A DNA stretch of 64,000 nucleotides, taken from positions 294,600,058 through 294,664,057 of the forward strand of contig OY856409.1 in NCBI GenBank assembly GCA_963693085.1. Direction: 5' to 3'. The DNA is from Alisma plantago-aquatica (lineage: Eukaryota; Streptophyta; Magnoliopsida; Alismatales; Alismataceae). Below are positions 38,445 to 49,591 of the stretch, piece by piece; positions within the stretch are counted from its first letter, which is position 1, and each line of letters begins with the position of its first letter. The notes below the pieces were generated by a model. It saw nothing but the letters and a program-made list of their open reading frames with translations, was not told where the DNA came from and did no database searches. The position numbers and the translations under genes are program-made.

Positions 38445-38712
38445 TCATAGCCTATGAAGTGTTCCACTCTATGAAGAGAGAAAAGGGGAAGAAAAAAGGC
38501 AGTCTTTCTATGAAGTTGGACATGTCCAAAGCATACGACATGGTGGAGTGGAGTTTCCTTGATGTGGTGATGGAGAAGATGGGTTTTGGGATGAAGTGGA
38601 GGAGTAAAGTCAAAGATTGCATCACATCTATCCAGCACACTTTTTCTATAAATGGGGATCGAACCAAAAGCACAAAGCCTGCATGTGGACTTCGCCAGGG
38701 TGACCCTCTATC
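38445..38712 (+). pseudogene. LINE (L1-type) reverse transcriptase fragment
   Basis: About 90 codons without a stop: E-V-F-H-S-M-K-R-E-K-G-K-K-K-G, then MKLDMSKAYDMVEWSFLDVV, MEKMGFGMKW and GLRQGDPLS. K-L-D-M-S-K-A-Y-D is the RT motif A (catalytic Asp), and RQGDPLS is the following conserved block. Both edges fuse directly into the 63-bp array, with short shared words (ATAGC on the left, TATCCC on the right), and no poly-A or TSD is seen. It looks like a piece of LINE copied in during repair rather than a normal insertion. Confidence 0.85.
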
Positions 38713-39585
38713 CCATATCATGAGAATGTCCTCTCGTAGCATGTGGATGGAGGTGTATATGGGAGGATCTATGGCCAATATCATGTCAGTGTGCTCTCAC
38801 AACAAGTCCCTAAAAATAAACTTTTGAGGAAGCATGACCCATATCATGATGGTGTCCTCTCACGAGAAGATCCCAAAAATGCATTTTGGAGGAGCCACAT
38901 CACATATCATGAGAATGTCCTCTCCCAACATGTCATTGTAATTGCATTTGGGAGGATATGTGACCACTATCATGATAGTGTGCTCTCACGGTAAGTCCGT
39001 AAAAGTAAATTTATGAGGATCCAGGGCCCATATCATGATGGTGTCGTCTCACAACATGTCACTGAATATGTTTCTGGGAGGAACCATGGCCCATATCATT
39101 ATGGCATCCTCTCACATCAAGTCTTTGAAAATGCATCTAAGAGGAGCCACCTCCAATATCATGACAATGTCCTCTCCCAACATGTCATTGTAATTGCATT
39201 TGGGAGGATATGTGACCAATATCATGATAGTGTGCTCTCACGGTAAGTCCCTAAAAACAAATTTCTAAGGAGCCAGGGCCCATATCATGATGGTGTCATC
39301 TCACAACATGTCATTGAATATGCTTTTGGGAGGAACCAGGGCCCATATCATTATGGCATCCTCTCACATAAGGTCTTTGAAAATGCATTTGAGAGGAGCC
39401 ACATCACATATCATGATAATGTCCTCTCCCAATATGTCATTGTAATTGCATTTGGGAGGATATGTGACCACTATCATGATAGTGTGCTCTCACAGTAAGC
39501 CCCTATAAATAAATTTCTGAGGAGTCAGGGCCCATGTCATGATGGTGTCGTCTCATAACATGTCACTTAATATGTTTCATATAAT
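38713..39585 (+). repeat. 63-bp minisatellite array (second block)
   Basis: About 14 further units resembling the main block but with their own variants. A multi-unit segment (about 190-260 bp) is repeated three times, recognised by GGAGGATATGTGACCACTATCATGATAG at 38955, 39210 and 39460 with changes. It is a higher-order repeat. Confidence 0.85.
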
Positions 39586-39721
39586 TGCTCAAAAGATTAC
39601 ATAAAAGCTCTCACAGAAGCACAAGCAACAAACTGGGTTGCCAATCCTTGTTGGATGGCAAAACCCAAGGACCCAAAAATAAAATCATTACATGTAGATG
39701 AAGGCTTCATAAGATTCCTAT
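39586..39721 (-). other. 3' flank of the RLE-type RT
   Basis: Sequence between the RT stop and the minisatellite. It ends the retroelement on its 3' side; no poly-A or clear target duplication was found. Confidence 0.35.
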
Positions 39722-42700
39722 TTATATATGTTGAAGGCGTCGAAGAAGAGAAACTGCATCGTCAGTAGGCACCCCAAAGGTGTCAAAGGTGAAAGGTAGA
39801 AAATTATGTTGATTGGCCTCACATGTTGTTCCATGTTTATGAACTTTTTGTATTGCTGGCTCAGACGCTGCCTGCCCTGCTTTAAAGTTTTTTGAAAGGA
39901 TACTTGTCAAGGGAGAAACTCTTGTTAGGTCAACACATGCATGTTTCCATTCATCTAGTGAAATAAAAGAATGTCTGTAGGTCGCAACGAATGAACACCA
40001 TCAGATTGAGTGCTAAGGAAGGCCAAAGGAGCTTCTTTCAAAACCTTTAACCCAGATCGAGTGCCAACATCATGACGAAACTTATAACCAGGCCGTGAGC
40101 GACAGTTTACTACATGATCATCAAAGGCATCAAGATCTATGATGTTGCAAATTAGAAAACATTCATCACCTAGATACAAGGGAATCATAAGCCAATACCG
40201 AAGGATAGCTCGATACTCAATGGGTAATATAGATAGAACAATGCCATAAATAGGAACAACCCTGAAAAAAAATTGTGCATGATCGGCTTGTAAAGAAGTG
40301 AGAATAGCATGTTGCCGTAAGGATAGGTCACTTGCCATGATTTGCTGGATGACCGTTTTGTAGTAAGCGTCTACCAAAATAGATTGGCTCTTTGGGGTGA
40401 TAGAATGCATACTTGTCAACATAGACCAACATAAAGATGGCAAGATATTGCATATGCAAGCATGTGCTTGGAAAAAGGGGAGCCCTGCATGCACACATGT
40501 GACCTCGTACAACATATGGTCTTGGAGATCTTTAGTGTTTATCTGAGAGGCAACAAAAGCAATTTTACTGACATCATGAGAGGACTTGATCCCCAATCCC
40601 CCTAGATGCATAGGAAGTGTAGCCAAACACCATTGTAAATCACCAAAACATGGACCGTCACCAACCACAATACGCTCCAGACAACGGCGAAGACCGTGAT
40701 AAAAAATATCCAACACAGGTGTGATAGAAGAAGGAGGTGTTGTACGAAGATCAAACAACAGTTTGGGCATCCCAACACAAGACCTAAGAAGAAGAAGCTC
40801 ACACAGTGGGTCCTGGAGTGAGGACATGCGATCCATCATATCAAGGGTCTTCATCACACGTTTTTGGAGAAGTTCCTTCACAAAGGACGCGTCTGTAGAA
40901 AAATGGGCCACCTAGAATCTTCACTCCACACTCTGGATGAGAGATGTCAGTTGGAAATAAGCCCACATTCGAGCCTCATCTAGGGTCATCAGATGGCCAA
41001 AAAATCTGTCTTCTTAGTATTGAGATGAAGACCATACATCGGGCCTCGCTTCGAATGAGGGATAGAGCCTTCGAAACAACCTCTGTGTCCCCAATGAGGG
41101 TACCATCATCAAGGTAGAAAGAAAGGAGGTCAAGTTGACATACATCCTTTGCTTGTAAAATAAGAGGGTGGAGTCCCAGGGAAAAAAGTAGGGGGCCTAA
41201 TGGGTCACCTTGTTGTACCCCGACAGAAGAAAAAAGAGGCTCGCCATGATCCATATAGAGAGGAGATGGAGAGCTATAGAAAAACTCAACCCATCATACA
41301 ATAGAAGGGCAATGAAGACGAACCTCTTAGAATATGGTAGATCTATCAACCATGTTGAAGGCATTGTTGAAGTCAATAAGAGCCATGGTGACTGTAGTGT
41401 GGTGTTGTTGTTCATAGACAAGTCGAGTGACAACATGTAGAAGGGCCTCAACACCACTAGAAATACCAACACCATATTGATGATCCATAAGATAAGGGAC
41501 GACATCAGAACTTACACCCTTTGTCACAACTTTGGATACAAGGCACTACCAAATAGTACCCATAGCTATAGGCCGAATGCCATTGTCTGGTTTGAGAAAA
41601 GGAGTCAATGGAGCACTAGCAATGTAGGGAGCTAGGGAATCTAGACAATGACCAGTGAGCCAAAGATTCACCACAGTTGAAACTGTATTAAAAAAATCAT
41701 CTTTCACTGCAGTGGCATCCCCACACATATAATCAATAAGATGTTGTGATCGTAGACCATCACATGCGCAAGCGGTCCCTTTCTTGAATGATAAAATGGC
41801 TTCTTCAATCATAGAGCAAGAAGCAATAAATGGAGAGCTAGAAATTTCATACTGAGGTTGTACCAATGGCAATGGAGGTTGAGGGTGTTTAGCTTCAAGA
41901 TAAGAATAATTAGCAGCTTTTGTGGGGGTAACACCACTAGAAGATAGAACACGGATGGCAGTAGAAAATTGGCTATCTTTGATCTTAGACTTGGCACGAG
42001 AAATACAAGCTTCAGAAGAATGTTCTTGCCTGGTAGGACAACAATGAGACAAAATCTGAGCCATGAGTTGTTGAATGCCATCAGGTCCTGAATTCCAAGT
42101 CTCCAAAGCCTTAAGGATCATAAAATGTTGTAGAGAGATGCGTTTTTGAGAAGGCTATTCTTTAGCAGACTTAGGGGAGAAGCGATATAGAACACATGTT
42201 GGAAGCAAAAAAAGACAAATCCATGCATCAATAGAGCATGGACAAGAAGCCACCTAGAGTAAGCAAGCACGAAGAGTGTTAGCAAAAGGCAAATGACAAA
42301 GAAGAGGGATGCTCTTTACGGTAGGGACACCCGTGTGGAAGACAGAATCTAGAAGATCTGTGTCGAGCTATAGTCGGTCAACAGGCAGAGGCGGTGGCTC
42401 AATACGCTGACGAGCTGACAGAGTGCAAGGAACAAAATTTGGAAAGCCAGAATTGATGGGAGCAGGCAAACCAACTATTAGGGCTGTAAATGGGTACGGG
42501 TAGACCCGCGGACCCGCAAATCCAGACCCTTAAAAAACCCATCACGGGTCTAATTTTTTATACCCGCATACCCTTGGACCCGTATACCCTTGGACCCGCA
42601 TATAAGCGGGTCTAATAATGGGTATGCTTGGACCCAGACCCGCTAGACCCGTGTACCTGCTATACATAAGTAACTATTAAAATAATATGTTATATATATC

Positions 42701-43785
42701 ATACTTTACTAGTCTAATTAATATAATTATGGAGATTATATCCTACTCTAAGGTTGAGACTAGTCATATAACTAAGAATTAACTATTCTAGTTACAATAA
42801 CGAACATCATATGTAAACTTAAAATTAAAATGTCTACTAATCTACATTACTTTCTACATAAATTAAATATTATGATCATGACTACAAATATGTAAACAAT
42901 TACTCAATTAATTTTATTGTATAGAATATAGCATTGTCTAATATAACTATTACATGTTAATATACTATATGATAACAATATCTTGTTGTGTTAAATATAT
43001 ATAACATAGTCATTTCTCTTACATAAACAATATGATATTTTATAGAACCGCTTACCCGCATACCCGCACCGCATACCCGCTATTATTGCGGGTACGGGTA
43101 TGGTGCGGGTCCAGGTTTTGTATTATGCGGGTCTAGAACCGGAACCAAACCCGCTAAATTAGATGGGTATGGGTATGGGTATGGCCAGACCCGCACCGTT
43201 TACACCCCTACCAACTATCACATCGAGTGATGTCTCACCAGGCTATCGAGGTAGAATGGTAGTAACATCAGAGCCATCAGAAGCTTGATGAGGACATGAT
43301 TTAGACCATGGCATGATGCCAAGGCAGACACCACACATCTAATGCTTGGAAGAACAAAGAGAAAACACCAAGCCCTCCCAAACATCTGCATACTCCAACA
43401 CCTTTCGGATTCCATCAACACGACTCAATGAAGATAAATGAACAACCCAAAGATGATTACCAAAACTATTAGCTGCTAACGGTTTGCCGCGACATGTATG
43501 GAGGCTCCTAAAAGGACATGAAACTTGTGTAGCAGGTCCAACCATGCAGGATGTAGGCCCCGTATGGTAACAGACCACAAGAACAACCTCACAACTTTTT
43601 ACTTGTAACACATCAAGACGGTCATATTGTGTCATTGCCGATGTGGAAAAACTGAATTTTTCCATTAAAGAGAGCGGAACTGAGACATGGAGGGAACCCT
43701 CTCGTGTATGGCGGCCAGCAGGGCAGTCCTTCCTGCTGGGTTGACCAGTGCCAAGCCTACTTAACATACGACTGTAGGGAACCAT
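39722..43785 (-). pseudogene. Non-LTR reverse transcriptase with restriction-like endonuclease end
   Basis: About 1,100 codons on the minus strand once the MITE is removed. The N-terminal part has Cys/His clusters (S-C-P-F-x5-C with H-L-W-V-V-H at 43560-43440; C-S-S-K-H-stop-M-C-G-V-C near 43340). RT blocks: CDGLRSQHLIDY, APLTPFLKPDNGIRPIAMGT, ALIDFNNAFNMVDR (motif A), GVQQGDPLGPLLFSL, and FYLDDGTLIGD (motif C, about 41106). A long thumb region follows (ELLLLRSCVGMPKLLF). The C-terminus has a Cys-rich D-D-H-V-V-N-C, K-F-R-H-D, L-R-P-T-D (39973), and AIQKVHKH with FLPFTFDTFG. This R-P-x-D...K-x2-K/H pattern is that of a PD-(D/E)XK restriction-like endonuclease as in R2-type elements, not the APE nuclease of L1. 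Stops lie at 43339, 41546, 41327 and 39955, among others. Confidence 0.75.
42479..43210. mobile_element. 732-bp hAT-type MITE
   Basis: Ends are TAGGGCTGTAAATGG and, reversed, TAGGGGTGTAAACGG, flanked by a perfect 8-bp duplication CCAACTAT (42471-42478 and 43211-43218). The 8-bp TSD and the TAGGG.TGTAAA ends are typical of hAT elements. The ends are rich in GGGTACGGGT/ACCCGCATACCC words; the middle is AT-rich with no ORF. It splits the RLE-type RT gene. Confidence 0.9.
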
Positions 43786-44254
43786 GTATGGGCTGCCGCC
43801 TTAGGGGATCGATGCTGGACTCTATCATATTGATCCTCGACGTGTTGAGACCTGGACAGCTAGGCACCAGGGATGCTCCGAGCGTGTTCTTGCCCTAATC
43901 CCTTACTGCTATGGGCGTGGTTGCTGAAAAAAGGGCAGCCACTACCGGTATGGCCAAGTCCAACAAAAGTTGATAAGTTGAATCAGACTTGAAGTTATCG
44001 CCGAACCTTTCTGGTTGCCTTCCGTCTACATTCGGGAGACACTATGGTAAGTTAGATCTGGATTCTATGGTGTGGGGGAACAAGACGAGCAGAGAACCCC
44101 TGCCATCAGTGACACTGGGGTAGGTGCAATAATTAATCAGAGGTAGGTGGGAGCCAAATAGAATCTTCGTCGGTGCCCATGTCACATGCAGCAGCTCGAC
44201 GCCCTCGCATCACATCATCGTCCAGCGCATGGTGACCAAATAAGTGTTGATATA
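43786..44254 (-). other. 5' leader region of the RLE-type RT
   Basis: GC-richer than the surroundings and without a clear ORF. By position it is the 5' untranslated part of the non-LTR element, between its Cys/His-rich N-terminus and the remaining 63-bp repeats. Confidence 0.4.
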
Positions 44255-44513
44255 TTCCAACAAAAATACACTCGGGAGGAGCCATGACACATTTCTTCTC
44301 ATAAAAAGTTTCTTTCAATGCATTTCTTAGGAACTGGGGCCCATATAGTGACAATGTCCACTCGCAATAATTCTCTAAAAATACATATGTGAGGGCTGGG
44401 GCCCATATCACGAGAAGTTCCTCTAACAGCAGGTCCCCCGTAATGCATTTGTGAGAATTCAAGGCTCCTATCAAGACAATGTCCTCTCATAGTAATTCTA
44501 TAAAAATTCTTAG
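44255..44513 (+). repeat. 63-bp minisatellite (right remnant)
   Basis: About four diverged units (AATGCATTT, GGGGCCCATATAGTGACAATG, CTCTCATAG). They show that the RT element sits inside the array rather than beside it. Confidence 0.75.
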
Positions 44514-44889
44514 GTTAGGTGACATGAATTTATGTCATCTATAACTTTGGTGACACACATACATGTCACCTAAATGTTATGTCTCCTTGTATATTACACT
44601 TGACTCATATACATGTGTAAACCCCCATTAGAACATAGGTGATTCAAATGTATGTCACCTATAGTGTGTCACCCTTTCAAGTATGATAAAATGTCTGTCA
44701 CCTATGTTGCACAGACTACACGTGACATACATGCATGTCACTTAAAGTATGTCACCCTTTCAAATATACAAAAATGTATGTCATTTATTTTATGTAGGCT
44801 TACACAGATTATAAGTCATGTACAAACATGTCACCTAAACTACGTAACTTTTTACATGACTGTCATCTATACTATGTTTTTTGGTAGTG
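44514..44889. repeat. CACTA right subterminal and terminal region
   Basis: Contains about ten TAGGTGACAT / ATGTCACCTA / TATGTCACC words in both orientations and ends GTTTTTTGGTAGTG, the partner of the left end. Confidence 0.8.
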
Positions 44890-44892
44890 TAT

Positions 44893-47425
44893 GGCCCTCG
44901 CCAACAACGATGGCAGCCTGCAACTTCCATCACTACTGCTATGAGCTCAAAACCCGATCCCCTTTTCTCTTCATCGTCTCTGTCATGACCACCGCCGTGT
45001 CCTTCTGTTGATCCATCATGGTAGATCTGAACTGACCACTCCACCCCGATACACCTCGCCAAGACTCGTGGGATCCCTCCTATACCTCCTGGTTTCTATC
45101 ATTTTAAAACCCAGCTGTGAAGGACCTGCAAGTCATGTAACTCACTTGTAGACTAGCCGTCGTTGTTCCTCCCACACTCTGCCCCAACGGCTCATCCCTC
45201 ACTAAAGGCAAGGAAGCCAGAGATCTAACTCCCTACAACATCTTTGGGTCTCACCAGTACACAACAACATCCCCATCTTCAGCCTTGCTATCCTGACCTC
45301 ACAAGCCAATATTGATCTCACACCTTGCAACCTGATTAGAAATCACCTCATCACCACCTCCATGATGCTAGGGCCCCAATCAATTCCAGTGTCCAGCTAG
45401 TCACAAAGTGCAGATGACAATCCATCTAGATCAAGTTATTACAGACTCAACAAACTAATCATTGAGGATCAGTGGGCAGGATGCAATGAAGCATCATGCA
45501 AGACATCTATTCAATATCAACCTAGCACCAAAGAGTCCAATATGAAAGTGCAACACCATAGGAAGGTCCTCCACCAACTTGTAGAGTGACCTTCTGAACC
45601 ATTGCATCAACAATTGGTAGATCAACACTAACTCGACCAATCAGTGAGGTATGGTTAATCTTCTTTTCAGTTCAATATTGGATATAGATCTTAACAAATT
45701 AACCCTATAATGTATGTGCATATATATATATCAGTAAAATATACTAGTAACTCAGATTGGAATTCTATATAATTTCCCTCTTTTAGATAATCTCAAAACC
45801 TATTCACGACATTAATATGGATTAATTGATTACCCCTAGTACTAATCATACCATGTAATTTATTAGCACACCTTATTGTAGTGAGAATAGTACATTGCTT
45901 TATAAACACAAGTAGGTGTGGCGTGATGGTTTGCACTGTATTGAAAATCAATATGATTCACACATATAATGTATACATGTATTTAGGGCATATAAAATGA
46001 CAAATGTAATAAATGTGTTTACACATTAGTACAAATGCTATATAGAATGCTAGGAATTATACATAATCATATGGTTCTAGAGAAGGATAGCATTCAAGAC
46101 CTAAAATGGGAGAATACACATCATTACCTAGACATATATGTAACCTAGACACTTACACTTATATGATTAAAGAGGAATATTAGTACTAAAATAGATTTCT
46201 AATGAATCATAGGTCCCCCCTTAATAAGAACTAAATCATAAACCCTAATATGACATTAGATGGTCGGGAATAGGGTAAGAACAATATAAAATATAATAGG
46301 AATGTATATGTTCAATTTGGCTTGACTAACATACATAATATGTTCCTAGGATGACTACTCGACTAAGGGGACCAAGTAAACTTATTGAATTGACCTTTAG
46401 TCATGAGGATCAGGTAAGTACTCCTCCCTATTTATAGTTGGGAATTTATATGACTAAATTTTCTCACGATGAGGCATCTTTTGAAATACTTGTTCTTATT
46501 TTCATTTGTTTAAATGTCATATCCTCTCAATTGTGACTTATTATTATTCTTATGAAATTATTATTATCATGTTGAATTGGGTCAACGACCCCACTTGCTT
46601 GGTTATTATTCATGGAAATGTGAATGGTGAATGTGAACTATTTTGCCACTCTAATTATGCATGTTAGGTAATTTGACTGACTTAACTATTGTAGATGCTT
46701 ATGCGTAACCATTAGGACGTGTCTACTTCCATCCAGGGTGCGTCTTTCCACCTCTTTTTATACAGGGGCGCGTCTACTTCCTCCTAGGGTGTGTCTACTT
46801 CCACCCATTTTACTTAGGCTATTGACTCAGTGGTGTTATGGCCCTACTATAGTTACTTTAGTCCAATATATCTACATGCGAATTATTATGATTGTTGTGA
46901 TATTGTGAATGGTTAATGGCAAGATGTGTTATTTCACTTATTTATTTATATGCCTCATTTTTTTTGGAAATTCTTTCACTTGTTACTTCTCATTGAAACT
47001 TACCTAGCTTTAATGGCCCCTTTTGTTGGGAACATCTTACTTTACTTTTGAAATAAGTAAATTCCCTAGTTAATTTTCTAATGTACATACTCAACTTTTG
47101 CTGACTCATACTCTTTTGTTTCCTATTTTTCTTGGGTGTTCCCTCCACCCAGGTGTAGGTACATTATAGGACAGAAAGTCAGGATGATTGTGATCTTGTT
47201 GGTGAACATAAGGACAACTTGATATAGCCTTGTTACCCTCTACATATGGGCTTATGTGTATATAGATGTAACCTTTTCATTTTATGTACCACCCTTAGGG
47301 TGAGAAAGTTATGTACATAGGCATATTTTGTAACTTTGTAAATAGTTTTGTTTCTGCTGCTTAAATACTTCATGGCTTATATTTGTACCATTGAGTGCAC
47401 CCTCTATTGGGTCCCACTCCTTAAA
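44893..47425 (+). repeat. 5' LTR of the LARD, part 2
   Basis: Continues the LTR after the CACTA and its TAT duplication, matching 50888-53390 in the 3' LTR to its end (here CACTCCTTAAA, there CGCTCCTTACA). Near 46711-46805 it carries the GTGCGTCTACTTCC short repeats also seen at 52680. Confidence 0.9.
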
Positions 47426-47428
47426 AGA

Positions 47429-47441
47429 TGGTATGAGAGCC
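47429..47441 (+). other. Primer-binding site of the LARD
   Basis: TGGTATGAGAGCC, three bases after the 5' LTR end. It differs by one base from TGGTATCAGAGCC, the complement of initiator tRNA-Met. Confidence 0.85.
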
Positions 47442-49575
47442 TAATAGTCGGTAATTAGACTATTTCAAGTTATCCTATATATGTTCCTTAGTAGGTAAGT
47501 GACCTTTTAGAGGTTGTTGTCATACCTAAACCTAAGTCATGAATAACCAAATAGTGTTTCAACCCCATTCAACTTGGTTATATTCACCCCAAACTATTTA
47601 TGCCATTGACTTAGTTTTGGGTAAATTCTCATCAACCCTACCCTCTCTATAGAAGTATAACTTGCTATATCTAGGTTTGACTCTCCTAGACATTATCCTC
47701 TACCTCCTGCCTTAAGGGAGAGAAATGCATCTACTACAAAGACTAGTTTGACTTGAAGTCACATATTTGTGCATATCCCTAGTATAAGTCACAAAACTTT
47801 TTTCTTTTGTTGTCTTCTTGCGTGCCTAAGATACACACATTGGTGAACTCAGCATGCATGGATACAAGCTTGGAGTATTGCATGAGTTTTATATTTTGAG
47901 ATGTTCTATGATAGAACGCGGTAAAATGTACTAGATACTTTAAGCTTAGGCTTGTCTTGCTGCAACATGTAGTTATCTTACCATAGTTTTTCTTGAGACT
48001 CAGTAACCATAATCACCCAAGCCCTCTTGTTGGAGGTTGAGTCATCACATACATAAAAGTGACCCCTGTAGTGAATAGTTACTCTCTCATGTTATCTAGA
48101 AAGCGTGTCAAACCACTATGATATATAGGTTGATTTGAACACTCATACCTAGGTGTAACCCTAGTTTTTACCTTATACCATTTTTGTTGTTTTTCTAGTG
48201 TAGCTCGCATACATTCACTTGCTATCAAGTATACATGGATAACCAGTGTCAAACTCTAGATAGCTTTTAGAGGTTTGATGATAAGTGATATCCAACACTA
48301 GCTTGGTTATGATTAAGAAGACGTTGCCTTCATTAGGGAGTTAACCCCACATAAGTTCTTCCCAAACCTACCTATCCAAGGTTTGAACATATCATTGAGA
48401 GTTTTGTGTTTTATTTCTAAGTGAGATTGATGAAGGTAACATGATGTGTCTTGTTGGTGTTCCTAAGAGTCCACTTCTCTCACCTCCATGTTGAAACTAG
48501 ATGACCTAGTGAATGAGGTGATGTATGATATAACTATATGATTCACGTAGTCTTGAGGAGGCATCTGATTGTAAACAAACAAGTGAGTGGAAAAGCCTAA
48601 TGCCTTCCTATAGTGTTGGATGTCTATATGACTCACATATGTCTCGATATGAGGTAAAAAAAATTTATGTTGAAGAATGGTGGATTTCGTGCTTTAGTAG
48701 GATCTAATATAAGTTGACCTTGTGTAATACGAAACATTTCCCCCTTATGCTATAGTTTAGGGATAACTTGATTGTGCCCTCGTATTTGTAGTAATGGGTT
48801 GACTCTTTTAGTAGAATGTAGTGATGACATAACTATAATAGGTGTGTAGTGTAAGGAAAAGTGATTGACTTGGTTCTCAGATTGATTTTGGCACCATTTT
48901 GGGATTTCCATCGCAAGGTTTCCATCGTCAAACTTATTTTCATTATTAAATTATATGTATATATAATCATTTTCAGAGTTTATCAATGGTTTTGCAACCA
49001 AGTCACCACCACAAGGAAGTTGTCGTAGTAGATAGGCCCATTAGCGAAGAAGTCTTAGACTTGTATGTTCAACCCTCCGACCCTAGGCATAAAGAACAAA
49101 CATATTAGCTATAATCTAGTCGGCTACCCGTCTCGATTCTATGTATGGTTAGATAGGCCTTCTTATGAGGTGGAGCCTTATACACTTGGGTATGTAACTC
49201 AATTTAATGAATAGTTGAAAATTAATGATTATTAACATTGGGAACTGACTATGGAAGGGATACCAAATATCAGAAAAGAAGGATGAGAGACCCCCTTAAC
49301 AATGTAGGTAATCATAAAGAATTAGAATTGTTAAGATAATCCTCAATCTTAGTGAAAACTTCCTAGATCATACATGGTATGAGGAGATAATAGAGATTTG
49401 TTGGATGAAGTAATATAATTTCACGTTGGGTTATGCATTTAAGTGTGATGTGGGTGTGTTTTGCTAGGGGTCACTATGTTAACATTGTCTAGTGAATTAA
49501 AACCTGTAATTTATTAGAAACAAAGTCCTAGAACTTTGGGTTATAATTGTGTGGATTTTGGAGACAAAATCCTCT
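47442..49575 (+). other. Non-coding interior of the LARD
   Basis: About 2.1 kb with no open frame of note and no gag or pol motif on either strand. This is the whole interior of the element. Confidence 0.75.
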
Positions 49576-49591
49576 TTAAGGGGTAGAGTGT
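49576..49591 (+). other. Polypurine tract of the LARD
   Basis: TTTAAGGGGTAGAGTGT directly before the 3' LTR, preceded by GGAGACAAAATCCTC, the usual Ty3/gypsy 3' context. Confidence 0.8.

Larger units (their letters stand above)
27269..44889. mobile_element. Non-autonomous 17.6-kb CACTA transposon with captured DNA
   Basis: Ends are CACTACTAGAAAAC and, reversed, CACTACCAAAAAAC, a 14-bp terminal repeat with two mismatches typical of CACTA (En/Spm). Both ends carry subterminal TATGTCATCTAT and TAGGTGACA words in both orientations (27296-27540 and 44514-44880). The 3-bp duplication TAT is at 44890-44892; on the left it is seen only after undoing the inversion at 26877-27268 (then ...CTATATAT-CACTAC). 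I find no TNPD/TNPA transposase. The cargo is host gene fragments, a 63-bp minisatellite, a LINE fragment and an RLE-type RT. Mobility would need a transposase supplied in trans. Confidence 0.85.

Noticed and set aside
33100..39585. CRISPR-like repeat array
   Set aside because: Units are contiguous without unique spacers and diverge in the manner of a minisatellite; the genome is a plant.
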